A program made the translations under genes and the position numbers. Shown piece by piece: positions 8,672 through 16,496 of a stretch of 64,000 nucleotides of DNA. Origin of the DNA: JACVRN01 sp036403815 (GTDB lineage Bacteria > Acidobacteriota > Blastocatellia > Pyrinomonadales > Pyrinomonadaceae); NCBI GenBank assembly GCA_036403815.1, contig DASWQH010000061.1:62001-126000 (forward strand), read 5' to 3'. The notes under the pieces were generated by a model. That model saw only the letters and a program-made list of their open reading frames with translations, ran no database searches and had not been told where the DNA came from. Each line of letters opens with the position of its first letter. The stretch's first letter is position 1.

Positions 8672-9259
8672 ATGCTTTCGACTCTTTTAGAGATACAGCG
8701 TTTGAAGCGCCTTGAGCGGACGGGTTGGACTTTGCGCGGGCAGCCGCCGGGAACGGAATCCGTCGCGGCGCATTCGTATGGAGTGGCCGTGGCGGCGATG
8801 CTGCTGGCGGATGAAATCAGTGCGCGCGGCGTCCGAATTGATACTGGACGGCTTTTGCGGCTGGCCGTGATGCATGATTGGGCTGAGGCAAGGCTGGGCG
8901 ACATGCCGCGCACCGGCGGCGAATATTTCGGCGCTGAGGCGCGCAGGCGTGCCGAGCGCGCTGCCTTTGACGATATAGTGCGCGGGCTTGGCACGCAAAT
9001 TGAAAAGACTTATAGCAGCCTGCACGAAGATTATGAGCAACGTGCCAGTCTGGAGGCGCGTCTAGTCAAGGCGGCGGATGTCATAGACCTGCTGGTGCAG
9101 GCGCTCTCGTTCGAGCGAGCCGGAGTGCGCGGGCTGGATGAATTCTGGGAAGGCGTCAACTCCCGCTATTTTCATCTGGAAGGCGTGGCCGGAGAGGTTG
9201 TGGGAGAAGCTATACGCCTGCTTCTGGAGGCGCACGTCGAAGTCACACAGAAGCGGTAG
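8672..9259 (+). CDS. HD-domain hydrolase, YfbR/HDDC2-like
   Basis: 195 residues. HD-phosphohydrolase residues are in order: His34 (VAAHSYG), His68-Asp69 (AVMHDWAEA), Asp77 (LGDMPR), and a later Asp in KAADVIDL. This pattern and length fit the 5'-deoxynucleotidase YfbR/HDDC2 group, which removes phosphate from dNMPs in the cytoplasm. Substrate specificity is inferred. The start abuts the preceding hairpin. The PGPGW protein follows 40 bp later in the same direction. Confidence 0.8.
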   Translation: MLSTLLEIQRLKRLERTGWTLRGQPPGTESVAAHSYGVAVAAMLLADEISARGVRIDTGRLLRLAVMHDWAEARLGDMPRTGGEYFGAEARRRAERAAFDDIVRGLGTQIEKTYSSLHEDYEQRASLEARLVKAADVIDLLVQALSFERAGVRGLDEFWEGVNSRYFHLEGVAGEVVGEAIRLLLEAHVEVTQKR

Positions 9260-9299
9260 CGTTGGTTTGTAGAAAAGAGTCTGGGGAGTTAGCGCGAGC

Positions 9300-9725
9300 A
9301 TGGGCAACTGGTTGATGCAGTTTGTTCCAGACCTGACATGGCAGAATGTCATCGTCGGAATAGTGTTCTTCGTCGTCACCTTTGCAGCCAGCAGCGCGCT
9401 CGTCTCATTTGTACTGGTGCGGCTGCCCGCAAACTTCTTTCATCCGGAAAATGACCGAGACATACTGGTTGACAGGCATCACGTAGTTCGCTGGAGCGGG
9501 ATTGTCGTCAAGAACTTGATCGGTTTCGCTCTGCTTATCATTGGCATCATCATGGCGATTCCGGGTGTGCCCGGCCCCGGATTTTTGACGATTCTCTTTG
9601 GTATCGCGCTGTTAGATTTTCCGGGCAAGCGCAGGCTTGAATATATGATCGTGAGCCGACCGAAGATCTTTCAGGCCATCAATTCGCTGCGTCGAAAATT
9701 CGACAAGCCGCCGCTTGCGCTCTAA
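9300..9725 (+). CDS. PGPGW-type inner-membrane protein
   Basis: 141 residues. One membrane helix is near 17-42 (NVIVGIVFFVVTFAASSALV). A second covers about 72-105 and ends in the family signature GVPGPGFLTILFGIALLDFPGKR. The C-terminus is basic and cytoplasmic-looking. The family is widespread but its function is not known. It follows the HD hydrolase. Confidence 0.75.
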   Translation: MGNWLMQFVPDLTWQNVIVGIVFFVVTFAASSALVSFVLVRLPANFFHPENDRDILVDRHHVVRWSGIVVKNLIGFALLIIGIIMAIPGVPGPGFLTILFGIALLDFPGKRRLEYMIVSRPKIFQAINSLRRKFDKPPLAL

Positions 9726-9879
9726 TAGCATTCAAGGCGCGCCAGATTCAAAATCCGGCTTGTCAGATGAAACACGCGCACGGCGCGCGTATGGCCTTTT
9801 TCTGAGGATTCCTGCCGGGACAAGCCTTCAATCGCCTGCGTTGACAACCTTCGGGCTGTCTGCTAGCGTGCTTCCTTTA

Positions 9880-9885
9880 TATAAT
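9880..9885 (+). promoter_or_regulatory. Probable -10 box (TATAAT) before lipoprotein-ABC operon
   Basis: A consensus TATAAT sits at 9880-9885; the region 17 bases upstream gives only a weak -35 (TGTCTG). Transcription would then begin near 9892. That argues against the in-frame ATG at 9884 and for ATG 9938 as the start of the following gene. Confidence 0.4.
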
Positions 9886-9937
9886 GTCATCCGAAGAACA
9901 TCCGCTAGAGACCCAAGGGGTTAACACGTTTCACCTG

Positions 9938-11020
9938 ATGGCTGATTCTCTATTTCCGCAAACAACTCGGCTGGGGCGACTTGGCTTGCTATGCCTGCTT
10001 ACGTTGAGCCTTCTAGCGGCCTCCGGCTGCAAGACGCTGTTCGGCGATATTGCCAAGAAGCAGGTCAGCGTGCCGCCCCTCTTGAAGCCCTTGAAGGATG
10101 CGACCACCGCCGAGCTTATTGCAGAAGTCAATCGCGTAGCTAATGTGCGCTCTCTACGCGGTAAGGTCGATATAGAGTTTCAGGACACATCGTTCTCGGA
10201 ATTCGGCATCAACGACAAGTATCGCACGGCTGAAGGCTCTGTTATTGTTCAGAGACCGGGGCAGGTTTACTTAGAGGTCAACGGCCCGTTTGGCGTCGAG
10301 GTCGCGCGCATGACTTCGGACGGCCAGCATTTTCGCGCCGCCATTCTCAAAGGCGATGATAAGTATCGACGGTTTGTGAAGGGCACGAACAACGCCAAGT
10401 ATCAGACGTTTGAGATGGGCGACGGCGCGGCGGCTAAAGATAAAGAGAAGAGAAGCGAGCAGCGCGCCGTGAGCGCCCTCTCGAATCTTCGCCCGCAGCA
10501 TTTGACGGATGCGCTCCTCGTTCGTCCCATCGAGGCGCGCTCTGATTCCGGCTTCATCTACACGCAGAGCGAGTTTTATGAAGAAGAGGCTCAGCCTCAG
10601 ACGAATGATAAACAGGCGCGTGCTAACAAAACCGGGCGCGTCGTGCGCGGATACTATTTTCTGGACGAGGTTTTCAGGTCTGATGATGGGAGTGGGCATC
10701 TGTTGCGCCGTTTCTGGTTTGACCGTGTGAACGGCATACGCTTCGCGCGCTTGCAGACCTTTGACGAACGGGGCGATCTCATCACGGATGTCACCTACAA
10801 CGACACGAAGCCTTTCGGCGAAGGCGGGCGCGTAACGCTGCCTTCGCGTATAGAGCTATCGCGCCCCCACGACGGCTACAAACTGGCCTTGACCTATCAA
10901 GCGCCCGAAGAAGCCATCGTCGATCGTGAATATCCGCCGAACATCTTTATTCTTGAGAACAAGTGGCAACTGCCCGAAGTTGATCTGGACACAAAAAAGA
11001 CAGTGACGAGTGGCAAGTGA
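9938..11020 (+). CDS. DUF4292-like outer-membrane lipoprotein
   Basis: 360 residues from ATG 9938; an earlier in-frame ATG at 9884 overlaps a -10 box. The signal peptide ends in the lipobox LLAASGC. The mature chain has LolA/LolB-like beta-strand stretches (VRSLRGKVDIEFQ; AEGSVIVQRPGQVYLEVNGPFGVEVARM), as in DUF4292/LolB-like proteins that handle lipoproteins or lipids. It is followed by an FtsX-type permease and an ATPase, suggesting a Lol/MacB-like export system. The C-terminal TVTSGK is encoded by the adjoining repeat arm. Confidence 0.7.
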   Translation: MADSLFPQTTRLGRLGLLCLLTLSLLAASGCKTLFGDIAKKQVSVPPLLKPLKDATTAELIAEVNRVANVRSLRGKVDIEFQDTSFSEFGINDKYRTAEGSVIVQRPGQVYLEVNGPFGVEVARMTSDGQHFRAAILKGDDKYRRFVKGTNNAKYQTFEMGDGAAAKDKEKRSEQRAVSALSNLRPQHLTDALLVRPIEARSDSGFIYTQSEFYEEEAQPQTNDKQARANKTGRVVRGYYFLDEVFRSDDGSGHLLRRFWFDRVNGIRFARLQTFDERGDLITDVTYNDTKPFGEGGRVTLPSRIELSRPHDGYKLALTYQAPEEAIVDREYPPNIFILENKWQLPEVDLDTKKTVTSGK

Positions 11021-11080
11021 CTAGTGACAAGTGAAAGCTTTTCTTCTTGCTTGTCACTTGTCACTCATCACTTATCACTG
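11001..11080. repeat. Stuttered hairpin (GTGACAA units)
   Basis: The left arm (GTGACGAGTGGCAAGTGAC...) and right arm (CTTGTCACTTGTCACTCATC...) flank an AAAGCTTTTCTTC loop. It overlaps the end of the lipoprotein gene and stops nine bases before the permease ATG. Confidence 0.85.
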
Positions 11081-11088
11081 TAGTTAAA

Positions 11089-12225
11089 ATGGACAATCTC
11101 ATTACAGCAAATATCAGGCAACGTCCTTTGCGCTCGTTGATAAGCGTGGCGGGGGTGGCGTTGGGTGTGGCGCTGGTGATGCTGTTTACAGGATTGTCGC
11201 GCGGGATGTCGAATGATCTCAAGCGACGCTCGCAGAATCTGCGCGCAGAAATAATCTTTACCCGCCCCGGCTCTATGGAGCTGACAAGCTCTACGGCGAA
11301 CCTGAGCACGAAGTACGTCGAGAGACTTCAAGCCATAGAGGGCGTAGCGTCGGCGGTGCCGGTGATTCGTTATATCTCGCAGGGCAAGAGCGGGTTCGGC
11401 CTTGAGCAGATTGAAGGCGTGGACTGGGAGCCGTTTGCGAAGATGAACGAGATCAATCTCGTAAAGGGACGAGCACCGCAGGCAGTTGACCCGTCGGTTG
11501 CAGGCGACCCAAACACGCCCGGCGAAGTTGTCATTGACGAAAGGAAGGCGGAGAGCAATAACCTTTCAGTCGGAAGCCAGCTCAAGCTCTTCGGTGATAA
11601 GCCCTACACAGTGGTAGGCATTTACGCTCCCGAATCAGGCGCGCGCGTGAAAATGAGCCTGAGCGCGATGCAGAGGGAACTGGAATCACCGGACAAGTGC
11701 CAGTACATTCTGATTAAGACTAAGGATGGGGTGGACGAAGTGACGGTCGCGCGGCGCATCGAAGCCTCGCCAGATACTAAGGGAAACAAGATTCAGTTCA
11801 CGCGCGATGTCTTCACGAGCATTGAAAAGAGTATCCCTTATCTGGGAGTCTTCCTGCGTGTGCTCGTAGGTCTTGCCACACTCGTCAGCGCGCTCATCGT
11901 CATGCTCGCCATGTACACGACGATTACAGAGCGCACGCGAGAGATTGGTATACTGAAAGCGCTCGGCGCATCACGCGCCTACATCGTCGGCGTCATAGAG
12001 AAAGAGGCTATACTAATCAGCGTGCTCGGACTCATTACAGGGTTCGGTGCGGCGCTCATCGCGGGCTTCCTGATTCAACGCGCTTATGGTCTGGTGTTCG
12101 AGTACGGGTGGGGATGGGCTTTGACCGCCGCCGCCATAGGACTCTTGGGAGGAGTCTTGGGCGCGCTCTATCCGGCTGTGCGCGCAGCCAATCTCGATCC
12201 AGTGAGCGCTATATCTTATGATTAA
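11089..12225 (+). CDS. ABC transporter permease, FtsX/MacB type
   Basis: 378 residues from ATG 11089; an ORF extension to 11047 is only repeat sequence. TM1 is near residues 17-37 (SLISVAGVALGVALVMLFTGL). A periplasmic MacB-type domain covers about 40-255. Three more membrane helices follow in the FtsX domain (FLRVLVGLATLVSALIVMLA; the third ends GALYPAVRAANLDPVSAI, a family hallmark). It should pair with the ATPase at 12309-13004 and the upstream lipoprotein to move lipoproteins or peptides out of the inner membrane by mechanotransmission. The cargo is unknown. Confidence 0.88.
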   Translation: MDNLITANIRQRPLRSLISVAGVALGVALVMLFTGLSRGMSNDLKRRSQNLRAEIIFTRPGSMELTSSTANLSTKYVERLQAIEGVASAVPVIRYISQGKSGFGLEQIEGVDWEPFAKMNEINLVKGRAPQAVDPSVAGDPNTPGEVVIDERKAESNNLSVGSQLKLFGDKPYTVVGIYAPESGARVKMSLSAMQRELESPDKCQYILIKTKDGVDEVTVARRIEASPDTKGNKIQFTRDVFTSIEKSIPYLGVFLRVLVGLATLVSALIVMLAMYTTITERTREIGILKALGASRAYIVGVIEKEAILISVLGLITGFGAALIAGFLIQRAYGLVFEYGWGWALTAAAIGLLGGVLGALYPAVRAANLDPVSAISYD

Positions 12226-12226
12226 G

Positions 12227-12305
12227 CATTCGGCGGTCAGCCGTCAGCATTCAGTCCCGAAGGCTGAGCAAAAGCTGATAGCTGATTGCCGATGCCTGAT
12301 AGCTT
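12227..12305. repeat. Imperfect stuttered hairpin (CAGC/GCTGA units)
   Basis: GGTCAGCCGTCAGCATTCAG is opposed by GCTGATAGCTGATTGCC. The arms match only partly, but the stuttering, the AAAAGC loop and the placement between two operon genes fit the other hairpins. Confidence 0.5.
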
Positions 12306-12308
12306 TAA

Positions 12309-13004
12309 ATGAGAACTATCTTAAAAGCTGAGAATCTGGTTAAGACGTATCGCGTCGGACAGGTAGACGTGCATGCTCTGCGCGGCGTGTCGCTGGAAGT
12401 GCAGGAGGGCGAGTTCGTTGCCATCATGGGGCCATCGGGTTGCGGCAAGTCAACGATGCTGCATCTGCTAGGGGGACTTTTAACGCCGACGAGCGGGCGC
12501 ATATTGATTGACGACGAAGACCTGACGGCCTCCACAGATTCAAGGCGCACAGACATACGACGCCGCAAGATAGGCTTTGTCTTTCAACGCTTCAATCTCT
12601 TTCCGACATTGACCGCCGAAGGAAACCTGCGGCTGGCGGAGCGCATACACGGCGGCAACGGTGCTGATGACCCCGAAAGACGCAGAGAGGTGCTGCGCCT
12701 CTTGAGACTTGAAGACAAGATGCATCACAAGCCGCTGGAATTGTCAGGCGGCGAGCAGCAGCGCGTGGCTCTGGCGCGTGCGGTGGTGACGCGTCCCGCG
12801 ATTGTGCTCGCAGACGAGCCGACCGGAAACCTTGATTCCGAAAACTCTGCGCTTGTGCTCAACATGTTTCAGGAATTGAACTACCGCTTCAACCAAACCA
12901 TCATCATGATTACGCACAACCCGGAGGCCGCAGCCATGTGCCGCCGCATTATACAGATGCGCGACGGTCGGATTGTAGACACGACGGGCGGCGTATTGCT
13001 GTAA
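12309..13004 (+). CDS. ABC transporter ATP-binding protein, LolD/MacB type
   Basis: 231 residues. Walker A is GPSGCGKST, the Q-loop is in FVFQRFNLFPT, the signature is LSGGEQQRVALARA, and Walker B is IVLADEPTGNLD, which is typical of the MacB/LolD/FtsE subgroup. It is the cytoplasmic energy subunit for the permease immediately upstream. It ends the three-gene unit; a run of A's and an interrupted repeat hairpin follow. Confidence 0.92.
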   Translation: MRTILKAENLVKTYRVGQVDVHALRGVSLEVQEGEFVAIMGPSGCGKSTMLHLLGGLLTPTSGRILIDDEDLTASTDSRRTDIRRRKIGFVFQRFNLFPTLTAEGNLRLAERIHGGNGADDPERRREVLRLLRLEDKMHHKPLELSGGEQQRVALARAVVTRPAIVLADEPTGNLDSENSALVLNMFQELNYRFNQTIIMITHNPEAAAMCRRIIQMRDGRIVDTTGGVLL

Positions 13005-13011
13005 AAAAAAT

Positions 13012-13239
13012 AGAGGTTAGAGGTCAGAGGCTAGAGGTTAGTAAAGAGCAAAGTTTTTTACTAACGTAAGGCGCGATATAAGAATGTGGATAATGTTTTT
13101 AGCTCCGTAGGAGCCGGATGTTTATAGTCTCCAGATGATAGATAAACCTAGCTCCGTAGGAGCTATATGTTAATTAATTGAGAACTCCTACGGAGCCAGG
13201 TTCTCTTACGTCGAACTGACGTTTTACTAACCTCTAGCC
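13012..13239. repeat. Stuttered hairpin (GAGGTTA units), left part, interrupted
   Basis: The left arm 13012-13045 repeats GAGGTTA/GAGGTCA. Its loop AGAGCAAAG is followed by TTTACTAACCTCTAGCC, which should continue into TCTGACCTCTAACCTCT. That continuation is found at 16631-16648, beyond the transposon. A MITE (13066-13222) also splits the loop. Removing both restores one continuous hairpin. Confidence 0.9.
13066..13222. repeat. MITE-like element, copy B, with 9-bp target duplication
   Basis: 157 bp, with ends GTAAGGCGCGATATAAG and CTTACGTCGAACTGACGT. It is flanked by exact TTTACTAAC repeats (13057-13065 and 13223-13231). Inside are three CTCCGTAGGAG-type palindromes, one in reverse orientation, and an ATGTTTATAG box shared with copies C and D. 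There is no ORF. Confidence 0.85.
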
Positions 13240-13311
13240 GGCTTTGCCTCAATAACCCCTCTTGTCCTAAAAAGAAGCCGCTTGCCTCAAAAAGAAAGCG
13301 GACAAAGTAAA

Positions 13312-13336
13312 AGCCCCGTTCATCCGAGCGGGGCTT
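13312..13336 (-). terminator. Terminator hairpin for the minus-strand transposon genes
   Basis: Read on the minus strand, AAGCCCCG-CTCGGATGAA-CGGGGCTTTTACTTT forms a GC stem followed by a T-rich run, between the transposase and the left end. Confidence 0.65.
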
Positions 13337-13450
13337 ATCAGTAGTTGAACCTTGCCTTGCCACGATGCGGGAAAGCTTATCGCTTCGCTTGCCGCTCCCT
13401 CTCATGGGGTTTAACTCAGATGCCGCTTGCCCGTCTGAGATGTTCAGTCG

Positions 13451-13504
13451 CTACTGTTCGACAGATGAGATTGCGCGCTCAGGCTCTCGCAAAAGTTTGG
13501 TCAT
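13451..13504 (-). CDS. Possible 17-residue leader peptide or broken small ORF
   Basis: ATG at 13504 is preceded by a strong GGGAGGTTACTATT site. The peptide is MTKLLREPERAISSVEQ, then TAG. The same frame stays open for many codons beyond the TAG (RLNISDGQAASEL...). It may be a small peptide, or a gene interrupted by one nonsense codon. It lies between the transposase and the transposon left end. No family was recognised. Confidence 0.35.
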   Translation of the reverse strand: MTKLLREPERAISSVEQ

Positions 13505-13541
13505 AATAGTAACCTCCCTTTGCTCGCATTATACGCTGGTT

Positions 13542-14783
13542 TCAGGCTGCAAGTTGCCAGAACTTCGGCTTTAGCCCTAACTCGTACATCGCCTGAATAA
13601 GCACTACGATGTTATGGCAAAGCACCTTGCATAATGCTTCATTGATCTGCGCTCTCACTAATCTGCTTCGCACGCCATCACCGAACTTTGCCTTTATCAT
13701 CATGAAAGTAGTCTCAACATTTGAACGCTTGTGATAAGACCGCATGAAGCGTTCATTATTAAGCGAGAAGTAGTGATACATATTCTTCCAGAGTGCGCTG
13801 TTTTTGTTCTTCTTATGGTCGTTTGGTAGGGTGTCAGACTTGAAAGGTATATAGGGAATGGCATTAGCATCTACGGCAGCTTGTAGATTACTGCCTGAGA
13901 TATAAGCCCTATCTGCGGAGATTTCACGCATCTTAAAATTACGTGCGGTCGCTTCTACCAGTGGCTTAAAGTACATAGTGTCATGCTTATACTTCTCGCT
14001 GATTTCAACCGCAGTCACTACGTTGGTTTTAACACCTGTTACTAAGTGCATCTTAATCCAGTCTCTTTGCTCAATCAGTTCTCCATCTCCATACTTGGCA
14101 TTAACCCATTGAACAAAACGGCAACCTGATAAGCCCGTTGAATCAACCGCAAAGTCTTGCTCAATCGCTGCCAGAGGCAGGCTGGATTCTTCGATAAGCA
14201 TTAACAGATAAGGTGTCAGCATCTCCGACTCGAAATAACGAAACATAGAGTTGTAAGAGGGAAGTTCGGAGATGTAACCGCGACTGTGAGCGTTCCGCAA
14301 GTCTGTCATAAAGCGACGGCCTGAGAACGTGCTATAAACTTTGAAGGCCATCGCAAAAATTACGTCTTCAAGCGGTAAGCGCGGGCGGCCTCTATGCTGC
14401 GCTGGCTCTCCAACGCCTTGGCAGAGTTGATGCAAGAGATATTGAAACTGCGCCTTCTCTTGAGTTTGCGCTTTATTATATGCAGGCCATTCCTGTTTAT
14501 AAGTCTTGCGAGTCACTTCAAGCTTCTCTGTCGTTGTAGTCTTGCCGTTCTCAGTAACGGTTGATTTTACATAAACAGTTTTCTCAATCGCATATTGAAC
14601 GGCAAAGAGATGCTTGCATTTCTCGCCACGAAAATCATAATCAGGGCAAGTGCAATGTTCGCGCTCAAGATCAACTTTATATAAGCCGCGTCCAACTTGC
14701 GAAGGAACTACCCAGAGATTTCCTTTGCGCGTAATCTTTGCTTTATCTGCGATGTCGCGGCCTTTTTGTTCTCTTATACTCAT
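13542..14783 (-). CDS. IS4-superfamily transposase with SWIM zinc finger
   Basis: 413 residues; ATG 14783 follows AAGGAAG. The N-terminus has a SWIM zinc finger: Cys44-x-Cys46, Cys56-x-His58 (HCTCPDYD...EKCKH), likely for DNA or protein binding. The catalytic DDE core has Asp214 (FAVDSTG), Asp291 (ISADRAY) and Glu357. Around Glu357 the sequence gives Tyr350-x2-Arg353-x3-Glu357-x6-Lys364, the YREK signature of the IS4 group. The length is complete, with no frameshift, so the element may be active. The 9-bp target duplication also suits IS4-like elements. Confidence 0.92.
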   Translation of the reverse strand: MSIREQKGRDIADKAKITRKGNLWVVPSQVGRGLYKVDLEREHCTCPDYDFRGEKCKHLFAVQYAIEKTVYVKSTVTENGKTTTTEKLEVTRKTYKQEWPAYNKAQTQEKAQFQYLLHQLCQGVGEPAQHRGRPRLPLEDVIFAMAFKVYSTFSGRRFMTDLRNAHSRGYISELPSYNSMFRYFESEMLTPYLLMLIEESSLPLAAIEQDFAVDSTGLSGCRFVQWVNAKYGDGELIEQRDWIKMHLVTGVKTNVVTAVEISEKYKHDTMYFKPLVEATARNFKMREISADRAYISGSNLQAAVDANAIPYIPFKSDTLPNDHKKNKNSALWKNMYHYFSLNNERFMRSYHKRSNVETTFMMIKAKFGDGVRSRLVRAQINEALCKVLCHNIVVLIQAMYELGLKPKFWQLAA

Positions 14784-14906
14784 TGTGCTTCCTTGCCTTT
14801 CTTTGGCGACTGACTCACAATGAAGGTGTCTAGGCTTGACGTGAGCAATCGCGTTAAGTTCTAACGGCCTCGCGGGTGTTCAAGCACCGGCGGGGCTTTT
14901 CATGGT

Positions 14907-15080
14907 CTACCGCTTTTTATTGCGGTTTCCGAACGGCCACGCTTTGTAGCCGTAGTCGCGCGCCCGCATAAGTTTTCCGGTACGGTAATGCACGTACTCG
15001 GTAACAAATCCAAGCTCGCCCTCTCGCTTGAGAGGCTGTTTTTGTGGGTTAGGCGTTCCCACATCATTTACTGCAACCAT
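14907..15080 (-). CDS. 57-residue ORF in the transposon, unknown function
   Basis: ATG at 15080 is preceded by AGAGG eight bases upstream, and the stop is TAG at 14907. The protein begins MVAVNDVGTPNPQKQPLKRE. Its C-terminal half, FVTEYVHYRTGKLMRARDYG then YKAWPFGNRNKKR, is basic and aromatic and looks like a conserved small domain. It is upstream of and co-oriented with the transposase, separated by about 120 bp. It could be a regulator or accessory DNA-binding protein; this is inference only. Confidence 0.55.
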   Translation of the reverse strand: MVAVNDVGTPNPQKQPLKREGELGFVTEYVHYRTGKLMRARDYGYKAWPFGNRNKKR

Positions 15081-15247
15081 TGTTCTTACCTCTTTGTCGG
15101 CGAGGCCGTAGCCGTCACTACGATCTCGCCTCGGTTAATTGCCCTAAGCCTGACGGTGCTTCTAAAACATTCGATTTTGAATGTGGTGGCGCTCTGATAG
15201 GTGGGAAAAGACAAAAGGGCAAGGGTGCTATTTTTAGACCCCTACCC

Positions 15248-15276
15248 TTGACAGAAATGGCTTTAACTTGTAGTAT
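15248..15276 (+). promoter_or_regulatory. Consensus sigma-70 promoter of a small RNA
   Basis: The -35 TTGACA (15248-15253), 17-bp spacer and -10 TAGTAT (15271-15276) are near-perfect. No start codon with a good ribosome binding site follows before the terminator at 15341. Confidence 0.75.
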
Positions 15277-15282
15277 TCTCAT

Positions 15283-15380
15283 TAGGTTAATTGCCCGCTG
15301 CGAGTGCCCTGAACAAGTAAACGCAACGGACATCAGTTCAAGCCGATTAGTTGATTTAGGCGATCAACTAATCGGCTTTT
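15283..15380 (+). ncRNA. Probable ~98-nt small RNA inside the transposon
   Basis: A consensus promoter starts transcription near 15283. A terminator stem AGCCGATTAGTTGAT/ATCAACTAATCGGCT with a 7-nt loop (15341-15377) and TTTTG ends it. The body contains GGTTAATTGCCC, which also occurs at 15133-15144, 150 bp upstream. No coding potential is apparent. It may regulate transposase or cargo expression, or be a structured RNA tied to the element. Confidence 0.6.
15341..15380 (+). terminator. Rho-independent terminator of the small RNA
   Basis: A perfect 15-bp stem (15341-15355 with 15363-15377) and loop TTAGGCG, followed by TTTTGAATTT. Confidence 0.8.
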
Positions 15381-15515
15381 GAATTTCTAAGTCACTGTTT
15401 TCATACCCTTTATCGCTGTCATCTTAATCCCTCTCAAATACAGGATGATTCTACATTACTTTTATTCGTTCTGTCAATCTTTTGTACGTCAATAAACGTA
15501 TAGCGACGAATAAAC

Positions 15516-15544
15516 TTGACTCAGCAGGTCAAGTGCATTATCTT
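15516..15544 (+). promoter_or_regulatory. Promoter of the transposon cargo gene
   Basis: TTGACT (15516-15521), a 17-bp spacer, then TATCTT (15539-15544). It lies 31 bases before the cargo ATG. An ORF that appears to start at 15516 overlaps it and is therefore not the true start. Confidence 0.65.
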
Positions 15545-15575
15545 TGCACCAGATTTAAGCCACAAAGGAGACGCT

Positions 15576-16496
15576 ATGTCCACACCTATTACACGTAGTC
15601 CTCGCCACCCTCAAGTCGGCCTCGGTGAAGCTATCGAAAGAATCAGGCTCATCTATAAAAAAGAGCATAACCATGTAGCCGATAAAGAGGTGGTTGCCAA
15701 TGATATGAACTATGCGGGCATCAATGGAGCTTCACTCGGAATGATCGCAACCCTCAAGCAATATGGACTCTTGGAAACTGTTGATGATGGCCTCAAAGTC
15801 ACCGAAGATGCTATCACGATATTGGAATTACCTGAAGATGATTCTGAGAAAATAGAGGCCATGTGGAAAGCGGCGTTAGCGCCCAAGCTGTTTTCTGAAC
15901 TTTACGAGACGTATGGGGATAAATTACCAAGCGACGATAACCTTCGCCTAAGTCTAATGAGAAGAGGATTTAGCAAAAAGGCGGCTGAGGTTGCTGTACG
16001 AGCATACCGCGAAACAATTAGGCTTGTGCAAGATACACAGTCATTTTATAATGCTGCACGCGAGTCAGTAGAGAAACGACAAGCAGCGCCGAAAGGAACT
16101 ACTATGCAGCAACAACCGCCCCCGTCTACTACCAACGCAAACCCTCTTGCTGACTTCTTTGGTGCGCCGAAAACTAATGTGCAACCTGCTAGTCCTGACG
16201 AACGAGCGCAAGTGTTCCAAATCTCTAAAGACGCTGAAGCTCGCATTGTTTTTCGGGGACAGGTAACACAGGAAGCTATTGAGAAGTTATGCGCGATATT
16301 GCAACTGGCAAAGGATATTTACCCTACAAAGGATGAGCTTTCGCCGCCTAGTAAGAACGTTGCGCCTGAACCGATCAAGGTAGAAACAACGGCTAGTGCA
16401 GAGCAACCTAGGCGGCTTGATGAGACTATTCCAGGTGGCCGCTACCAAACTGCCGACGGAAGGTTCGTCAATGCCAACGGTGAAGAGATCGAATAA
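15576..16496 (+). CDS. Transposon cargo protein, winged-helix/DUF5343-like
   Basis: 306 residues from ATG 15576 after AAAGGAG. About residues 1-150 look like winged-helix/DUF5343-type sequence (a SLGMIATLKQYGLLE helix, then DDGLKVTEDAITIL), followed by a helical segment. A low-complexity PPPSTTNANPLADFFG linker leads to a small domain that begins QISKDAEARIVFRGQVT and to the tail GGRYQTADGRFVNANGEEIE. It is soluble with no catalytic motif that I recognise. The family assignment is tentative. It has its own promoter and travels with the transposon, so it may be an accessory, regulatory or defence function. Confidence 0.6.
   Translation: MSTPITRSPRHPQVGLGEAIERIRLIYKKEHNHVADKEVVANDMNYAGINGASLGMIATLKQYGLLETVDDGLKVTEDAITILELPEDDSEKIEAMWKAALAPKLFSELYETYGDKLPSDDNLRLSLMRRGFSKKAAEVAVRAYRETIRLVQDTQSFYNAARESVEKRQAAPKGTTMQQQPPPSTTNANPLADFFGAPKTNVQPASPDERAQVFQISKDAEARIVFRGQVTQEAIEKLCAILQLAKDIYPTKDELSPPSKNVAPEPIKVETTASAEQPRRLDETIPGGRYQTADGRFVNANGEEIE

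Noticed and set aside
9730..9770. tRNA 3'-end-like sequence (CCAGATTCAAAATCCGGC)
   Set aside because: No matching acceptor stem, D-arm or anticodon arm was found nearby.
13163..13405. 80-residue minus-strand ORF across the transposon left end
   Set aside because: It crosses the transposon boundary and includes a terminator hairpin and part of the MITE. The start has no ribosome binding site.
15516..15575. Upstream 20-codon extension of the cargo gene
   Set aside because: It begins on the -35 box of its own promoter; the ATG at 15576 has the ribosome binding site.
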